The notes below the pieces were generated by a model. That model was not told the DNA's origin. It worked only from the letters and a program-made list of their open reading frames with translations, and ran no database searches. Shown piece by piece: positions 1 through 6,230 of a stretch of DNA of 7,367 nucleotides. The translations under genes and the position numbers were made by a program. This DNA is from an uncultured bacterium. Lineage in GTDB: Bacteria; Verrucomicrobiota; Kiritimatiellia; CAIKKV01. The stretch spans positions 1-7,367 of the forward strand of contig CAIKKV010000383.1 of the NCBI GenBank assembly GCA_903828035.1, in the 5' to 3' direction. Each line of letters begins with the position of its first letter. Position 1 is the first letter of the stretch.

Positions 1-84
1 CCCGAGCGGAGGCCCGCTTCGGGCCGAAGTCGAGGGATCTCCGGGTTTAGACGGTAAGGAAGAGATCCCTCGACTACGCTCGGG
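1..84. repeat. Palindromic intergenic repeat with a nested hairpin
   Basis: The outer arms CCCGAGCG (1-8) and CGCTCGGG (77-84) are perfect reverse complements. So are the inner arms AGTCGAGGGATCT (28-40) and AGATCCCTCGACT (63-75). The right arm joins its two blocks with a single base (76). The left arm instead carries a 19-base insert (9-27) that is itself a hairpin: GGCCCG (11-16), loop CTT, CGGGCC (20-25). The loop of the large hairpin is 41-62. The right arm followed by GGATGACG resembles short dispersed palindromes that recur in intergenic DNA of many environmental bacteria; that likeness is from memory. There is no coding potential. It may act as a transcript end for a gene left of the window, but no T-run follows. 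The element may begin before position 1. Confidence 0.7.
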
Positions 85-123
85 ATGACGGCAAAGGCGC
101 TGTGAGGTCGAAGGAAAATAGGC

Positions 124-151
124 CTGACAGATCTTTCATTCAATGAATAAT
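124..151 (+). promoter_or_regulatory. Candidate sigma70-type promoter for the oxidoreductase gene
   Basis: A -35-like CTGACA (124-129; 5 of 6 to TTGACA) and a -10-like AATAAT (146-151; 5 of 6 to TATAAT) are separated by 16 bases. Transcription would start near 158, giving a leader of about 70 bases before the ATG at 229. The surrounding AT-richness contrasts with the GC-rich neighbourhood, which supports a promoter. This is inferred from consensus matching only. Confidence 0.4.
135..147. promoter_or_regulatory. Possible operator: 13-base palindrome inside the promoter
   Basis: TTCATT (135-140), a central C, then AATGAA (142-147) form a perfect inverted repeat. It sits in the spacer and overlaps the first bases of the candidate -10. 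A dimeric repressor bound here would block RNA polymerase. Short AT-rich palindromes also arise by chance, and no regulator gene lies in the window, so the role is speculative. Confidence 0.25.
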
Positions 152-228
152 CCCCCCATAAACCCTGAAGCGCCATTATAAAGGAGTTCAGGCTTGTCGG
201 CAGGGCACGGTCTTTGTAAGGTTTCCAG

Positions 229-1449
229 ATGAAAACCATTCGTTTTGGCGTTGTCGGCATCCACGGTTTTTCCCGCAATCACATCAACCAGCTCCAGACT
301 CTCATGCAGCAGAAGGCGCCCGCCTCGCTGGTCGCCTGCGTGGCCCACGCCCGCGAGCTGGACGAGCCCTATGCCGCCGGCCTCGAAACGGCTGGCGTCA
401 AGCTGGTCAAGGATTTGGACGCCCTCCTGGCCATGAAGGACGAGCTCGACGTGATCACGGTTCCCGTCGGCATCCACCTTCACGTGCCCATGTCGATGAA
501 GGCCCTGGCCGCGGGCTACCACGTCTACGTCGAAAAGCCCCTCGTTGGCGCCATCCAGGACGGGCTCCTGCTCGCGGAGGCGGCGGCCAAGGCTAGGGGT
601 CGCCTGTTCGTCGGGTACAACGACATGTACCAGCCCGCCACGCTCGCCCTCAAGCGCGAGCTGGCGAGCCGCACCCATGGGGCCGTGCGGCGCATCACGG
701 TGGCGGCCGCCTGGCCGCGCTATTTCACCTACTTCGCCCGCAACAACTGGGCGGGCAAGCTGTCCATCAACGGCACGTGGGTGCTCGACTGCCCGGCCAA
801 CAACGCCTGCGCCCACTACGTCAACCTCGCGCTCTACTGGGCCGGGGCGACGGAAGGAGCCTCCGCCCACCCCGTCAGCGTCACCGGCGAGCTGGCCCGG
901 GCCAACGCCATCGAGTCGGCCGACACCACGGCCTTCCGCGTCCTGACGGCGGAAGGGGTGGAGGTCGTCTTCGTGGCCTCGCACGCCTGCCGCAACGTGA
1001 AGGGCCCCCTGTTCCGGATCGAATGCGAAAAGGCGCTCATCACCACCCAGCGCGGCGCCAAGGGGCAGTTCGACTGGGCGGTGGTGCGGCCGGGACAGGA
1101 ACCCGAAAAGCGCGGGCAGGAGTTCGAAACGGTCCTCTCCCTCGGCAGCACGGCGCGCGTGCTGAACGGGGAGGCGCTGCCGATCTGCACGATTGAGCAG
1201 GCGCTTGAGCAGACCCGGGCCATCGACGGGGCCTTCCTCTCCTCGCCCATCACGACCATCCCGGATTCGGTGTGCGTGGAGGAAACGGTTGAAAAGGGCG
1301 AGCGCCTGCGCTACGTGCCCGCCATGAACGCCATCCTGGACGCCTGCCTCGAAAAGGGGCTCCTGCCCTCCGAAACGGGACTGGCTCCCTGGATGAAGCC
1401 CGGGAAGCCCGTGAATGTGGACACCTTGCGGGAGTTCAAGCTGGGGTAG
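229..1449 (+). CDS. Gfo/Idh/MocA-family NAD(P)-dependent oxidoreductase, substrate unknown
   Basis: A 406-residue cytosolic protein of about the usual family length. The N-terminal Rossmann strand-turn-helix is at residues 5-18 (RFGVVGIHGFSRNH), a variant of the normal GxGxxG turn. The nucleotide-binding domain continues to the family hallmark EKP at 102-104 within VEKPLVG, where the lysine is the usual catalytic residue. The C-terminal substrate domain includes LDCPANNACAHYVNLALYW (186-204). This matches the family's D-x(n)-H-x2-D/N region, with H196 as the likely catalytic histidine. Members oxidise or reduce sugars, inositols and related polyols; nothing here fixes the substrate. The ATG at 229 is preceded by TAAGG (217-221) at 7 bases and begins exactly at the Rossmann strand, so the start is firm. 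The gene stands alone, convergent with the run of genes to its right, with its own candidate promoter. The next gene on this strand, if any, is outside the window. Confidence 0.92.
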   Translation: MKTIRFGVVGIHGFSRNHINQLQTLMQQKAPASLVACVAHARELDEPYAAGLETAGVKLVKDLDALLAMKDELDVITVPVGIHLHVPMSMKALAAGYHVYVEKPLVGAIQDGLLLAEAAAKARGRLFVGYNDMYQPATLALKRELASRTHGAVRRITVAAAWPRYFTYFARNNWAGKLSINGTWVLDCPANNACAHYVNLALYWAGATEGASAHPVSVTGELARANAIESADTTAFRVLTAEGVEVVFVASHACRNVKGPLFRIECEKALITTQRGAKGQFDWAVVRPGQEPEKRGQEFETVLSLGSTARVLNGEALPICTIEQALEQTRAIDGAFLSSPITTIPDSVCVEETVEKGERLRYVPAMNAILDACLEKGLLPSETGLAPWMKPGKPVNVDTLREFKLG

Positions 1450-1490
1450 AACCCCTTGGCGCTCGGGAGCACGTGGTGGCGGCTGCTTGC

Positions 1491-1556
1491 TCCTCACACA
1501 AAGACACGAAACCACGGGGAAGGCAGGCAATCGTATTTGCCTCCGCGTCTTCGCGG
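1491..1556. repeat. Degenerate inverted repeat, intergenic
   Basis: The left part (1496-1516, ACACAAAGACACGAAACCACG) and the right part (1538-1556, TGCCTCCGCGTCTTCGCGG) are imperfect reverse complements built on an AAGACRCG / CGYGTCTT core. Within it AGGCAA (1525-1530) pairs with TTGCCT (1537-1542), and CCGCG (1543-1547) pairs with CGCGG (1552-1556) across a TCTT loop. Similar purine-rich 'AAGACACGAA' palindromes are common dispersed intergenic repeats in PVC-type genomes; this is from memory and was not checked. No gene is seen here. Confidence 0.4.
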
Positions 1557-1570
1557 GAGGGAGGTCTTTC

Positions 1571-1589
1571 CGCCGCACACCGTGCGGCG
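1571..1589. repeat. Strong GC hairpin between convergent genes
   Basis: CGCCGCAC (1571-1578) and GTGCGGCG (1582-1589) form a perfect 8-bp stem around a 3-base ACC loop. It lies between the + strand oxidoreductase and the - strand gpsA. No T-run follows on either strand, so it does not meet the usual rule for an intrinsic terminator. It may still stall polymerase, protect 3' ends, or be part of the repeat cluster. Confidence 0.5.
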
Positions 1590-1626
1590 CTACACGCTTC
1601 GCGAGGAGAGTCGAACGCGGTTAGGG

Positions 1627-1752
1627 AGGGCGAGTTCCACCCGAGCCCGTTACCATTTGCTTGCGCCTGACTTTCCCATGCGGCTCACCCGGCTCGTGCT
1701 TCGTAGCGAAGGAAGCCTTCGCTGACTTCGCAGAGTAACACGGGTTCGCCCT
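1627..1752. repeat. Long imperfect palindrome just downstream of gpsA
   Basis: The outer arms AGGGCGA (1627-1633) and TCGCCCT (1746-1752) are complementary. So are CCC (1646-1648) with GGG (1742-1744), and GTTAC (1649-1653) with GTAAC (1735-1739). Near the centre a separate hairpin pairs AGCGAAGG (1705-1712) with CCTTCGCT (1716-1723) around an AAG loop. The right edge is only 5 bases past the gpsA stop codon, so the transcript of the - strand genes would end in this structure. It could mark the end of that mRNA, although no T-run is present. The whole 1450-1757 stretch otherwise has no credible gene. Confidence 0.5.
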
Positions 1753-1757
1753 GCCCT

Positions 1758-2750
1758 CTACGCCTGCTCCGGTTTCGCGGTGCGGGCCATGAACAGGTCG
1801 AGCACCTCATCGGCGCGGCGGCCTTCATAGAGAATGGCGTGGACTTCGCTCACCACCGGCGCCTCGATATTCTTCTTCAATGCCAGCGCGCGGGCGGTCA
1901 CGCAATTCGTCACGCCTTCCGCCACCTGCTTCATGGAGCCCATGATCTGCTCCAGCGTCTCGCCCTTGCCGAGCCGCTCGCCCACCGTGTGGTTCCGGCT
2001 CAGGCGGCTGGTGCAGGTGACAATCAGGTCGCCGATGCCGCTGAGACCGGCAAAGGTGGCGGGGCTCGCCCCGTAGGCCGCGCCCAGGCGCATCATCTCC
2101 GCCAGCCCGCGGGTGATCAGCGCGGCGCGGGAGTTGTCGCCCAGCCCGAGCCCGTCGCACATGCCGACCGCCAGGGCCACCACGTTCTTCAGCGCGCCGC
2201 CCATCTCCACGCCCACGACATCGTCGGAGGTGTAGACCCGGAACCGGTTGCTGATAAAGGCTTCCTGCGCCCGCACGGCCAAAGCATGGTCGCGGCAGGC
2301 CGCCACCACGCAGGTGGGGGAGCGGCGGGCCACCTCCTCCGCGTGGCTGGGACCGGAAAGTGCCACCACGGGCCCGAGGCCCAGCACCTCCTCGGCCACG
2401 ACGCTCATCCGCTCGCCGGTGGCGGGATCGAAGCCCTTGGCCACGCTCACGACCAGGCAGCCGGCCGGCAGCAGCCCGCGGAAGCGGTTCAGCACCGAGC
2501 GGTAAAACTGGGTCGGCACGGCCACCACGGCCAGGCCGGCGCCGGCGCAGGCCTCGGCGGGATCGGCGGTCAGCGCCAGGGCCGGCGGCAGCGCCACGCC
2601 GGGCAGGTAAAGCGGGTTGGCGCGCGTGTCGCGCATCTGGGCCACATATTCCGGAAAGGGGCCCCAGAGCGAAACGGCATGGCCATTGCCCAGCAGGACC
2701 GTGGCCAGGGCCGTGCCCCAGCCGCCGTCACCAATCACGACGACTTTCAT
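1758..2750 (-). CDS. gpsA: NAD(P)-dependent glycerol-3-phosphate dehydrogenase
   Basis: Reduces dihydroxyacetone phosphate to sn-glycerol-3-phosphate, the backbone of phospholipids, in the cytosol. It is 330 residues, the normal length for GpsA. The N-terminal dinucleotide-binding turn GDGGWGTALA (7-16) fits the family's GxGxWGTALA. SVAKGFD (102-108) and GALKNVVALAVG (185-196) carry the conserved lysines; K188 is the expected catalytic one. GLSGIGDLIVTCTSRLSRN (235-253) is the family's C-terminal signature. A longer reading frame runs upstream to 2891, but the ATG at 2750 starts exactly at the Rossmann strand, and upstream codons belong to plsY in another frame. The start overlaps the plsY stop as ATGA (2750-2747), which suggests translational coupling. 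Together with PlsY it forms a consecutive pathway pair. It is the last gene of the - strand run, and hairpin-rich DNA follows at once. The identification is secure. Confidence 0.97.
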   Translation of the reverse strand: MKVVVIGDGGWGTALATVLLGNGHAVSLWGPFPEYVAQMRDTRANPLYLPGVALPPALALTADPAEACAGAGLAVVAVPTQFYRSVLNRFRGLLPAGCLVVSVAKGFDPATGERMSVVAEEVLGLGPVVALSGPSHAEEVARRSPTCVVAACRDHALAVRAQEAFISNRFRVYTSDDVVGVEMGGALKNVVALAVGMCDGLGLGDNSRAALITRGLAEMMRLGAAYGASPATFAGLSGIGDLIVTCTSRLSRNHTVGERLGKGETLEQIMGSMKQVAEGVTNCVTARALALKKNIEAPVVSEVHAILYEGRRADEVLDLFMARTAKPEQA

Positions 2751-3394
2751 GACCGCTCCTTGCGTCCGAACGAAATCCGATTCTCGGTTCCCGCCGCGAG
2801 GCGGGCCATGTTGGCCTTGTGCCGCAGGACAATCAGCAGGCACAGCACCGTGAGCACGGCCGGCAGCACCCCGTCGGGCCGGTACAGCCACCAGCCGCCG
2901 GCCGCCACGGCCACGGCGGCGCCGATCGACGCCACCGATACATAGCGGGTGGCCGCAAAGAGGATCGCCCAGGCGGCGAGCCCCACGCCCATGGCCGCGG
3001 GCGCCACGCCGAGCAGCGCGCCGGCGCTGGTGGCCACGCCCTTGCCGCCCTTGAAGCCCAGGTAGACGGGCCAGTTATGGCCGGCGATGGCCAGGATCAT
3101 GAAGGCCAGGGCGGGCGCCACGGCCGCATGCCCCCCGGGCGCGGCTCCGGCCCAGGCCAGGATTTTCGGAAAAAGGAACGCGGGCACGAAGCCCTTGAGC
3201 GCGTCGAGGACAAAGGTGAAGATCCCCCACCCCTTGCCGATGCAGCGGAATACATTGGTGGCGCCGATGTTGCCGCTGCCCACCGTGCGGATGTCCACAC
3301 CCCGGGCGCGGCCGACCAGATATCCGTTCGGGATCGCGCCCAGCAGATAGGCCGCCAGGCCGAGTCCGACTCTCCAACTCCACGTCGTCACCAT
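2747..3394 (-). CDS. plsY: Acyl-phosphate:glycerol-3-phosphate acyltransferase
   Basis: An integral inner-membrane enzyme that moves an acyl group from acyl-phosphate (made by PlsX, not in this window) to glycerol-3-phosphate, giving lysophosphatidic acid. Its 215 residues are typical. All three conserved loop motifs are visible: VGSGNIGATNV (38-48), GHNWPVYLGFKGGKGVAT (105-122; the glycine-rich phosphate-binding loop) and HKANMARLAAGTENR (192-206). Hydrophobic segments fit the usual multi-pass topology: about 9-28, 57-82, 92-110, 125-148, 153-170 and 176-191. The ATG at 3394 is 19 bases after the yidC stop with a weak purine-rich site (AGCGAGG) upstream. The stop overlaps the gpsA start by 4 bases. 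Its substrate is the product of the gene that follows, so the pair is functionally as well as physically linked. The identification is secure; placement right after yidC is less common. Confidence 0.96.
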   Translation of the reverse strand: MVTTWSWRVGLGLAAYLLGAIPNGYLVGRARGVDIRTVGSGNIGATNVFRCIGKGWGIFTFVLDALKGFVPAFLFPKILAWAGAAPGGHAAVAPALAFMILAIAGHNWPVYLGFKGGKGVATSAGALLGVAPAAMGVGLAAWAILFAATRYVSVASIGAAVAVAAGGWWLYRPDGVLPAVLTVLCLLIVLRHKANMARLAAGTENRISFGRKERS

Positions 3395-3413
3395 GCGGGC
3401 CTCGCTTGACCGG

Positions 3414-5345
3414 TTAGCCGGCCGCCTTTTCCTTGCTTCGCTTCTGCCAGAGCAGCTGCACGATCATCAGCACCTGGTTGGCGGTCCAGTACAGCACCAG
3501 GGCCGAGGGCATGCTGTAGAAAATGAACAGCATCATGATCGGCATGAGCAGCATCATCTTCTGCTGGGCGGGATCGCCGCCGCTCGGCGTCAGGTAGCTC
3601 TGCCACACCGAGGTGGCCGTCATGATGATCGGCAGGAAGTTGATGGCGAAGGGCAGCACGCCCGCGAACAGGCCTTCCGGCTCGCTCAGGTCGGCCACCC
3701 ACAGGAAGCCGGCGTAGCGCAGTTCCACGGCGCTGCGCAGCACGTTGAACAGGGCGATGAAGACGGGAATCTGGATCACCATGGGCAGGCAGCCCCCGAT
3801 GGGGTTGACCTTGTGCTCCTTGTAGAGCTTCATGGTCTCTTCCTGGATCTTCTGCGGCTTGTCGCGGTACTTCTCGCGCAGGGCGGCGATCTTGGGCTGG
3901 ATCTCCTGCATCCGGCGCATGCTCTCGGTGCTCTTGTGCGTGATGGGCCAGAAGATCAGGCGGATCAGGATGGTCAGGAGGATGATGGCCATGCCGTAGT
4001 TCGGAATGACAAAATAGATGCCCTTCAGGCAGACCAGCAGAAGCCAGCAGATCGAGCGCAGCATGCCGAACTCCATGATCTCCACCATCCGGTTGCCCAT
4101 GGGCTCGATGCGCGAATACTCCTTGGGCCCCACATAATAGGTCACCTTGCGGGAGAGCGTTTCGCCGGGATTCGTCCCCACGGGATCCAGGATCAGAACG
4201 GCCGAAACGCCAGAGATCAAAGGGGTGGAGGCCCACGAACTGGGAAGGCCGGGCTTTTCCAGGGGCAGAACCTGCCGCTGGGCGCCAAGAATATAGCCCG
4301 CAGAACCGCCTTCGGGCACCAGGATCTGGGTGAAAAACTTGTTCTTCACCGCGAGCCAGTCGGTGCGGTCCTGGATCGGGTGGCGGATGGCCGCCGGCAG
4401 CGGCTGGGCCAGGGCCGGCTTGTTCATGGAGCAGCCGCCGCCGCGCCGATCGGGCGGCAGGAAGAAATCGGCCAGGGTCTCTTTCTTGCTGAAAAAGCTG
4501 CTGCTGCCCCAATACCGCACATCCTCGCCGCCGGTGGACGACAGCGTGTCGATGCCCAGGAGGGTTCCCTGCGAAGCGCCGCCTTTTTCAGGCGGGAAAA
4601 ACAGAGCGCCCGCCTGCAACCCGTACTCGGGAAGCGAGACGATGTTCGCGCCCGAGTTGATGAACCGGTCCTCGAGCGTCAGCCGGTAATCCTCGCCCAG
4701 GGTCAGGACGCGCTCGAGCGTCAGGCCGTTGTCGCCGCGGGCGGTCAGGGTGGCGGTCCGGCCATCGGCGGAAACGCGGATGTCGAAGGGCTTCGCGGCG
4801 GTGAAGGCCTGCAACCCCTGGGCGCCCGGCGCCGCGGAATCAGCCTGCACCAGGGCCAGCGCGGGTTCGGACGCAAAATCCAGCACCAGCGGCTGGGGAT
4901 TTTTCGGCGTAATCGGATACTTCAACAATTCGGCAAAGGCGATGCCGCCGCCCAGGCGGCTGACGCCAATCCGGACCAGGCCATTGGACAGAATCGCGAG
5001 GTTGGCGGGATCGCGCCGGGCCGCGGTCACCGCCGCATCGGGAGCGGGCACAACCGGAACCATCACGGCGGGCGCCGGAGCCGGAGCGACCTGAGCGGCC
5101 ACGGGAGACTCAACCGTGGGAGCCGCATTCGACGCCGCGGTCGCGGGGGCGGCCTTCAGTTCGGCGGGAGCGCCGGAAAGCGCGGCAACGGCAGGGGCGT
5201 CGACGATGACCGGCGCGGGATTTTTAGCGCCGGGCAGGCGCGGGGCAATCACGACGGTCCATAGAGGGCCCCAGCCCACCAGGAGGGCAAAGAGGATGCC
5301 AATGATGAAAAAGTCGGACTTGGTCCATTTTTTATCGGTGCTCAT
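3414..5345 (-). CDS. yidC: Membrane protein insertase YidC
   Basis: Inserts and folds inner-membrane proteins, alone or with SecYEG. It is 643 residues, somewhat longer than the E. coli protein. Order of parts: N-terminal membrane anchor (about 11-33); an Ala/Pro/Val-rich low-complexity linker (about 36-108); the periplasmic beta-domain (about 110-415), typical of diderm YidC; then the Oxa1-type core (about 430-633). Core landmarks are ILIRLIFWPIT (459-469), with R462 the conserved arginine of the hydrophilic groove; the cytosolic coiled coil with MQEIQPKIAALREKYRDKPQ (479-498); HKVNPIGGCLPMVIQIPVF (511-529); and LVLYWTANQ (617-625). A basic tail (QKRSKEK) follows. The frame is open upstream to 5711, but the ATG at 5345 directly precedes the anchor, has GGAAAG upstream, and lies 2 bases after the yidD stop. 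The family is certain; the linker is unusually Ala/Pro-rich. Confidence 0.97.
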   Translation of the reverse strand: MSTDKKWTKSDFFIIGILFALLVGWGPLWTVVIAPRLPGAKNPAPVIVDAPAVAALSGAPAELKAAPATAASNAAPTVESPVAAQVAPAPAPAVMVPVVPAPDAAVTAARRDPANLAILSNGLVRIGVSRLGGGIAFAELLKYPITPKNPQPLVLDFASEPALALVQADSAAPGAQGLQAFTAAKPFDIRVSADGRTATLTARGDNGLTLERVLTLGEDYRLTLEDRFINSGANIVSLPEYGLQAGALFFPPEKGGASQGTLLGIDTLSSTGGEDVRYWGSSSFFSKKETLADFFLPPDRRGGGCSMNKPALAQPLPAAIRHPIQDRTDWLAVKNKFFTQILVPEGGSAGYILGAQRQVLPLEKPGLPSSWASTPLISGVSAVLILDPVGTNPGETLSRKVTYYVGPKEYSRIEPMGNRMVEIMEFGMLRSICWLLLVCLKGIYFVIPNYGMAIILLTILIRLIFWPITHKSTESMRRMQEIQPKIAALREKYRDKPQKIQEETMKLYKEHKVNPIGGCLPMVIQIPVFIALFNVLRSAVELRYAGFLWVADLSEPEGLFAGVLPFAINFLPIIMTATSVWQSYLTPSGGDPAQQKMMLLMPIMMLFIFYSMPSALVLYWTANQVLMIVQLLWQKRSKEKAAG

Positions 5346-5347
5346 GG

Positions 5348-5584
5348 TCACTTTCCGGGTTTGTATTGAAAGCCTGCCGGAACCGGGTCGTACCCGCCGG
5401 CGTGGAACGGGTGACACCGGAACAGGCGGCGCACCCCCAGCCAGCCGCCCCGCCACGTTCCGTGGACTTGGACGGCCTCGATGAAATAGGTGGAACAGGA
5501 AGGCTCGAACCGGCAGCTGCTCCCCAGGAGCGGGGACAGCCAGGCTTGATACAGGCGGATCAACCCGATCAGCAAGCGGCTCAA
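5348..5584 (-). CDS. yidD: Membrane protein insertion efficiency factor YidD
   Basis: A small, membrane-associated protein that helps YidC-dependent insertion; its exact mechanism is unsettled. It is 78 residues, the normal size. Its signature residues are present: an amphipathic N-terminal helix (LIGLIRLYQAWLSPLLG, 5-21), the cysteine motif CRFEPSCSTY (24-33), and RLFRCHPFHAGGYDPVP (53-69). The three conserved cysteines are C24, C30 and C57. The start is TTG at 5584, the only start-type codon giving the family's N-terminus. It overlaps the rnpA stop as TTGA (5584-5581), so ribosomes ending rnpA could restart here; a weak start plus coupling would hold its output low. Its stop is 2 bases before the yidC ATG. 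This is the standard rnpA-yidD-yidC arrangement. Confidence 0.95.
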   Translation of the reverse strand: MSRLLIGLIRLYQAWLSPLLGSSCRFEPSCSTYFIEAVQVHGTWRGGWLGVRRLFRCHPFHAGGYDPVPAGFQYKPGK

Positions 5585-5964
5585 GGGGCCTCCTTTCGCG
5601 CCAGGAGCCCCGTCTTGGAGCCCAGATACAGCAACTCTTTGACCACATCATCCAGCGCGACGCTGACGATGTCGGAGCGGGCGGAAAGGATGACATCCAC
5701 GCCGCCGGCAAACCGGTGCCGATTCAGGCGCCAGGCCTCGCGCAGCAGGCGCTTGGCCCGGTTGCGCTGCACGGCGCCCCCCACCCGCCGACTGGCCACA
5801 ACGCCAAGTCGCAACGAGGTATCGGGCTGTTTACGGATCCACAGGGTCATCAACCGGCCCCGCCGGCATAGACCCGCCTCGTACGTCTGGAGAAAAAGGG
5901 AGGACTGGGTCAGACGCTGGTCGCGTGAAAGTCCGCGCCCGGCCGATTTGCCGGGTCCGGCCAT
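5581..5964 (-). CDS. rnpA: Ribonuclease P protein component
   Basis: The protein subunit that assists the catalytic RNase P RNA in trimming tRNA 5' leaders. With the chosen start it is 127 residues. The family's central motif QRNRAKRLLREAWRL (66-80) is intact. It is preceded by LRLGVVASRRVGGAV (51-65) and an N-terminal LSRDQRLTQSSLFLQ (12-26) that fits the usual 'L...RL....F' opening. The start is uncertain. The frame also offers ATG at 5994 and GTG at 5997, which would add 10 or 11 residues and lie only 5-8 bases after the rpmH stop. None of the three has a clear ribosome binding site. The ATG at 5964 gives the most family-like N-terminus. The stop overlaps the yidD start. The RNase P RNA gene is not in the window. 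Confidence 0.93.
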   Translation of the reverse strand: MAGPGKSAGRGLSRDQRLTQSSLFLQTYEAGLCRRGRLMTLWIRKQPDTSLRLGVVASRRVGGAVQRNRAKRLLREAWRLNRHRFAGGVDVILSARSDIVSVALDDVVKELLYLGSKTGLLARKEAP

Positions 5965-6002
5965 GGCAGGGCCGTCTGGGATTCCCGCGACCATCACGAC
6001 CG

Positions 6003-6137
6003 TCAGATCGTCAGCTTGGCGCGGCCCTTCTGGCGACGACGGGCCAGAACCTTCCGGCCGTTTGCCGTTTTCATGCGGGCGCGAAATCCAAGCTTGCGCT
6101 GCCGTTTCTTCTTGTGCGGCTGAAATAACTGCTTCAT
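6003..6137 (-). CDS. rpmH: 50S ribosomal protein L34
   Basis: A 44-residue, very basic ribosomal protein of the large subunit. Reading down from the ATG at 6137 gives [15 protein letters not shown], then [20 protein letters not shown], then QKGRAKLTI and TGA. FQPxxxKRxRxxGFRARM and [14 protein letters not shown] are the L34 hallmarks, and the length is exactly right for the family. It is too short for many ORF cut-offs and is easily missed. AGAGGA lies about 10 bases before the ATG, and an extended -10 promoter lies further upstream. It is first in the run rpmH-rnpA-yidD-yidC-plsY-gpsA, the usual place next to rnpA. In many bacteria dnaA and oriC lie on its other side; here a methyltransferase gene does instead. 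Confidence 0.97.
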   Translation of the reverse strand: MKQLFQPHKKKRQRKLGFRARMKTANGRKVLARRRQKGRAKLTI

Positions 6138-6173
6138 GGTCTTATAGTCCTCTTCTTCTAGATAAGGGGGAAT

Positions 6174-6201
6174 ACATTAGCACGACGTGAAAAAGAGTCA
6201 A
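6174..6201 (-). promoter_or_regulatory. Promoter of rpmH and the downstream run, extended -10 type
   Basis: On the - strand, TTGACT (6201-6196; 5 of 6 to consensus) is followed after 16 bases by TAATGT (6179-6174), which fits TAnnnT. A TG dinucleotide (6182-6181) sits one base ahead of it, making an extended -10 element (TGCTAATGT). The start point would be near 6167, about 30 bases before the rpmH ATG. No other promoter-like site was noticed before gpsA, so this may drive all six genes. Confidence 0.6.
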
Positions 6202-6230
6202 TCGCAAAAGCTACGAGCGACGGATTCGGC

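Noticed and set aside
136..1578. 480-codon open frame on the - strand across the oxidoreductase gene
   Set aside because: It is antisense to a gene with clear family motifs, has no recognisable domain, and is explained by GC-rich third codon positions.
1571..1589. Intrinsic terminator
   Set aside because: The stem is strong but no T-run follows on either strand, so it is listed only as a hairpin.
1456..1725. Short + strand open frames in the 1450-1757 gap
   Set aside because: They run through hairpin repeats, have no ribosome binding site, and give low-complexity Arg-rich products.
1839..2945. 368-codon open frame on the + strand opposite gpsA and plsY
   Set aside because: It is a shadow of two well-identified genes and crosses their junction with no domain.
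3393..5264. 623-codon open frame on the + strand opposite yidC
   Set aside because: It is rich in His, Gln, Gly and Arg, as expected for the complement of a GC-rich gene, and shows no motif. yidC on the other strand is certain.
6138..6230. Terminator of the methyltransferase gene at the T-run near 6191-6194
   Set aside because: The only stem ahead of it is about 4 bp (TCGC/GCGA), and the T-run lies between the -35 and -10 of the rpmH promoter.
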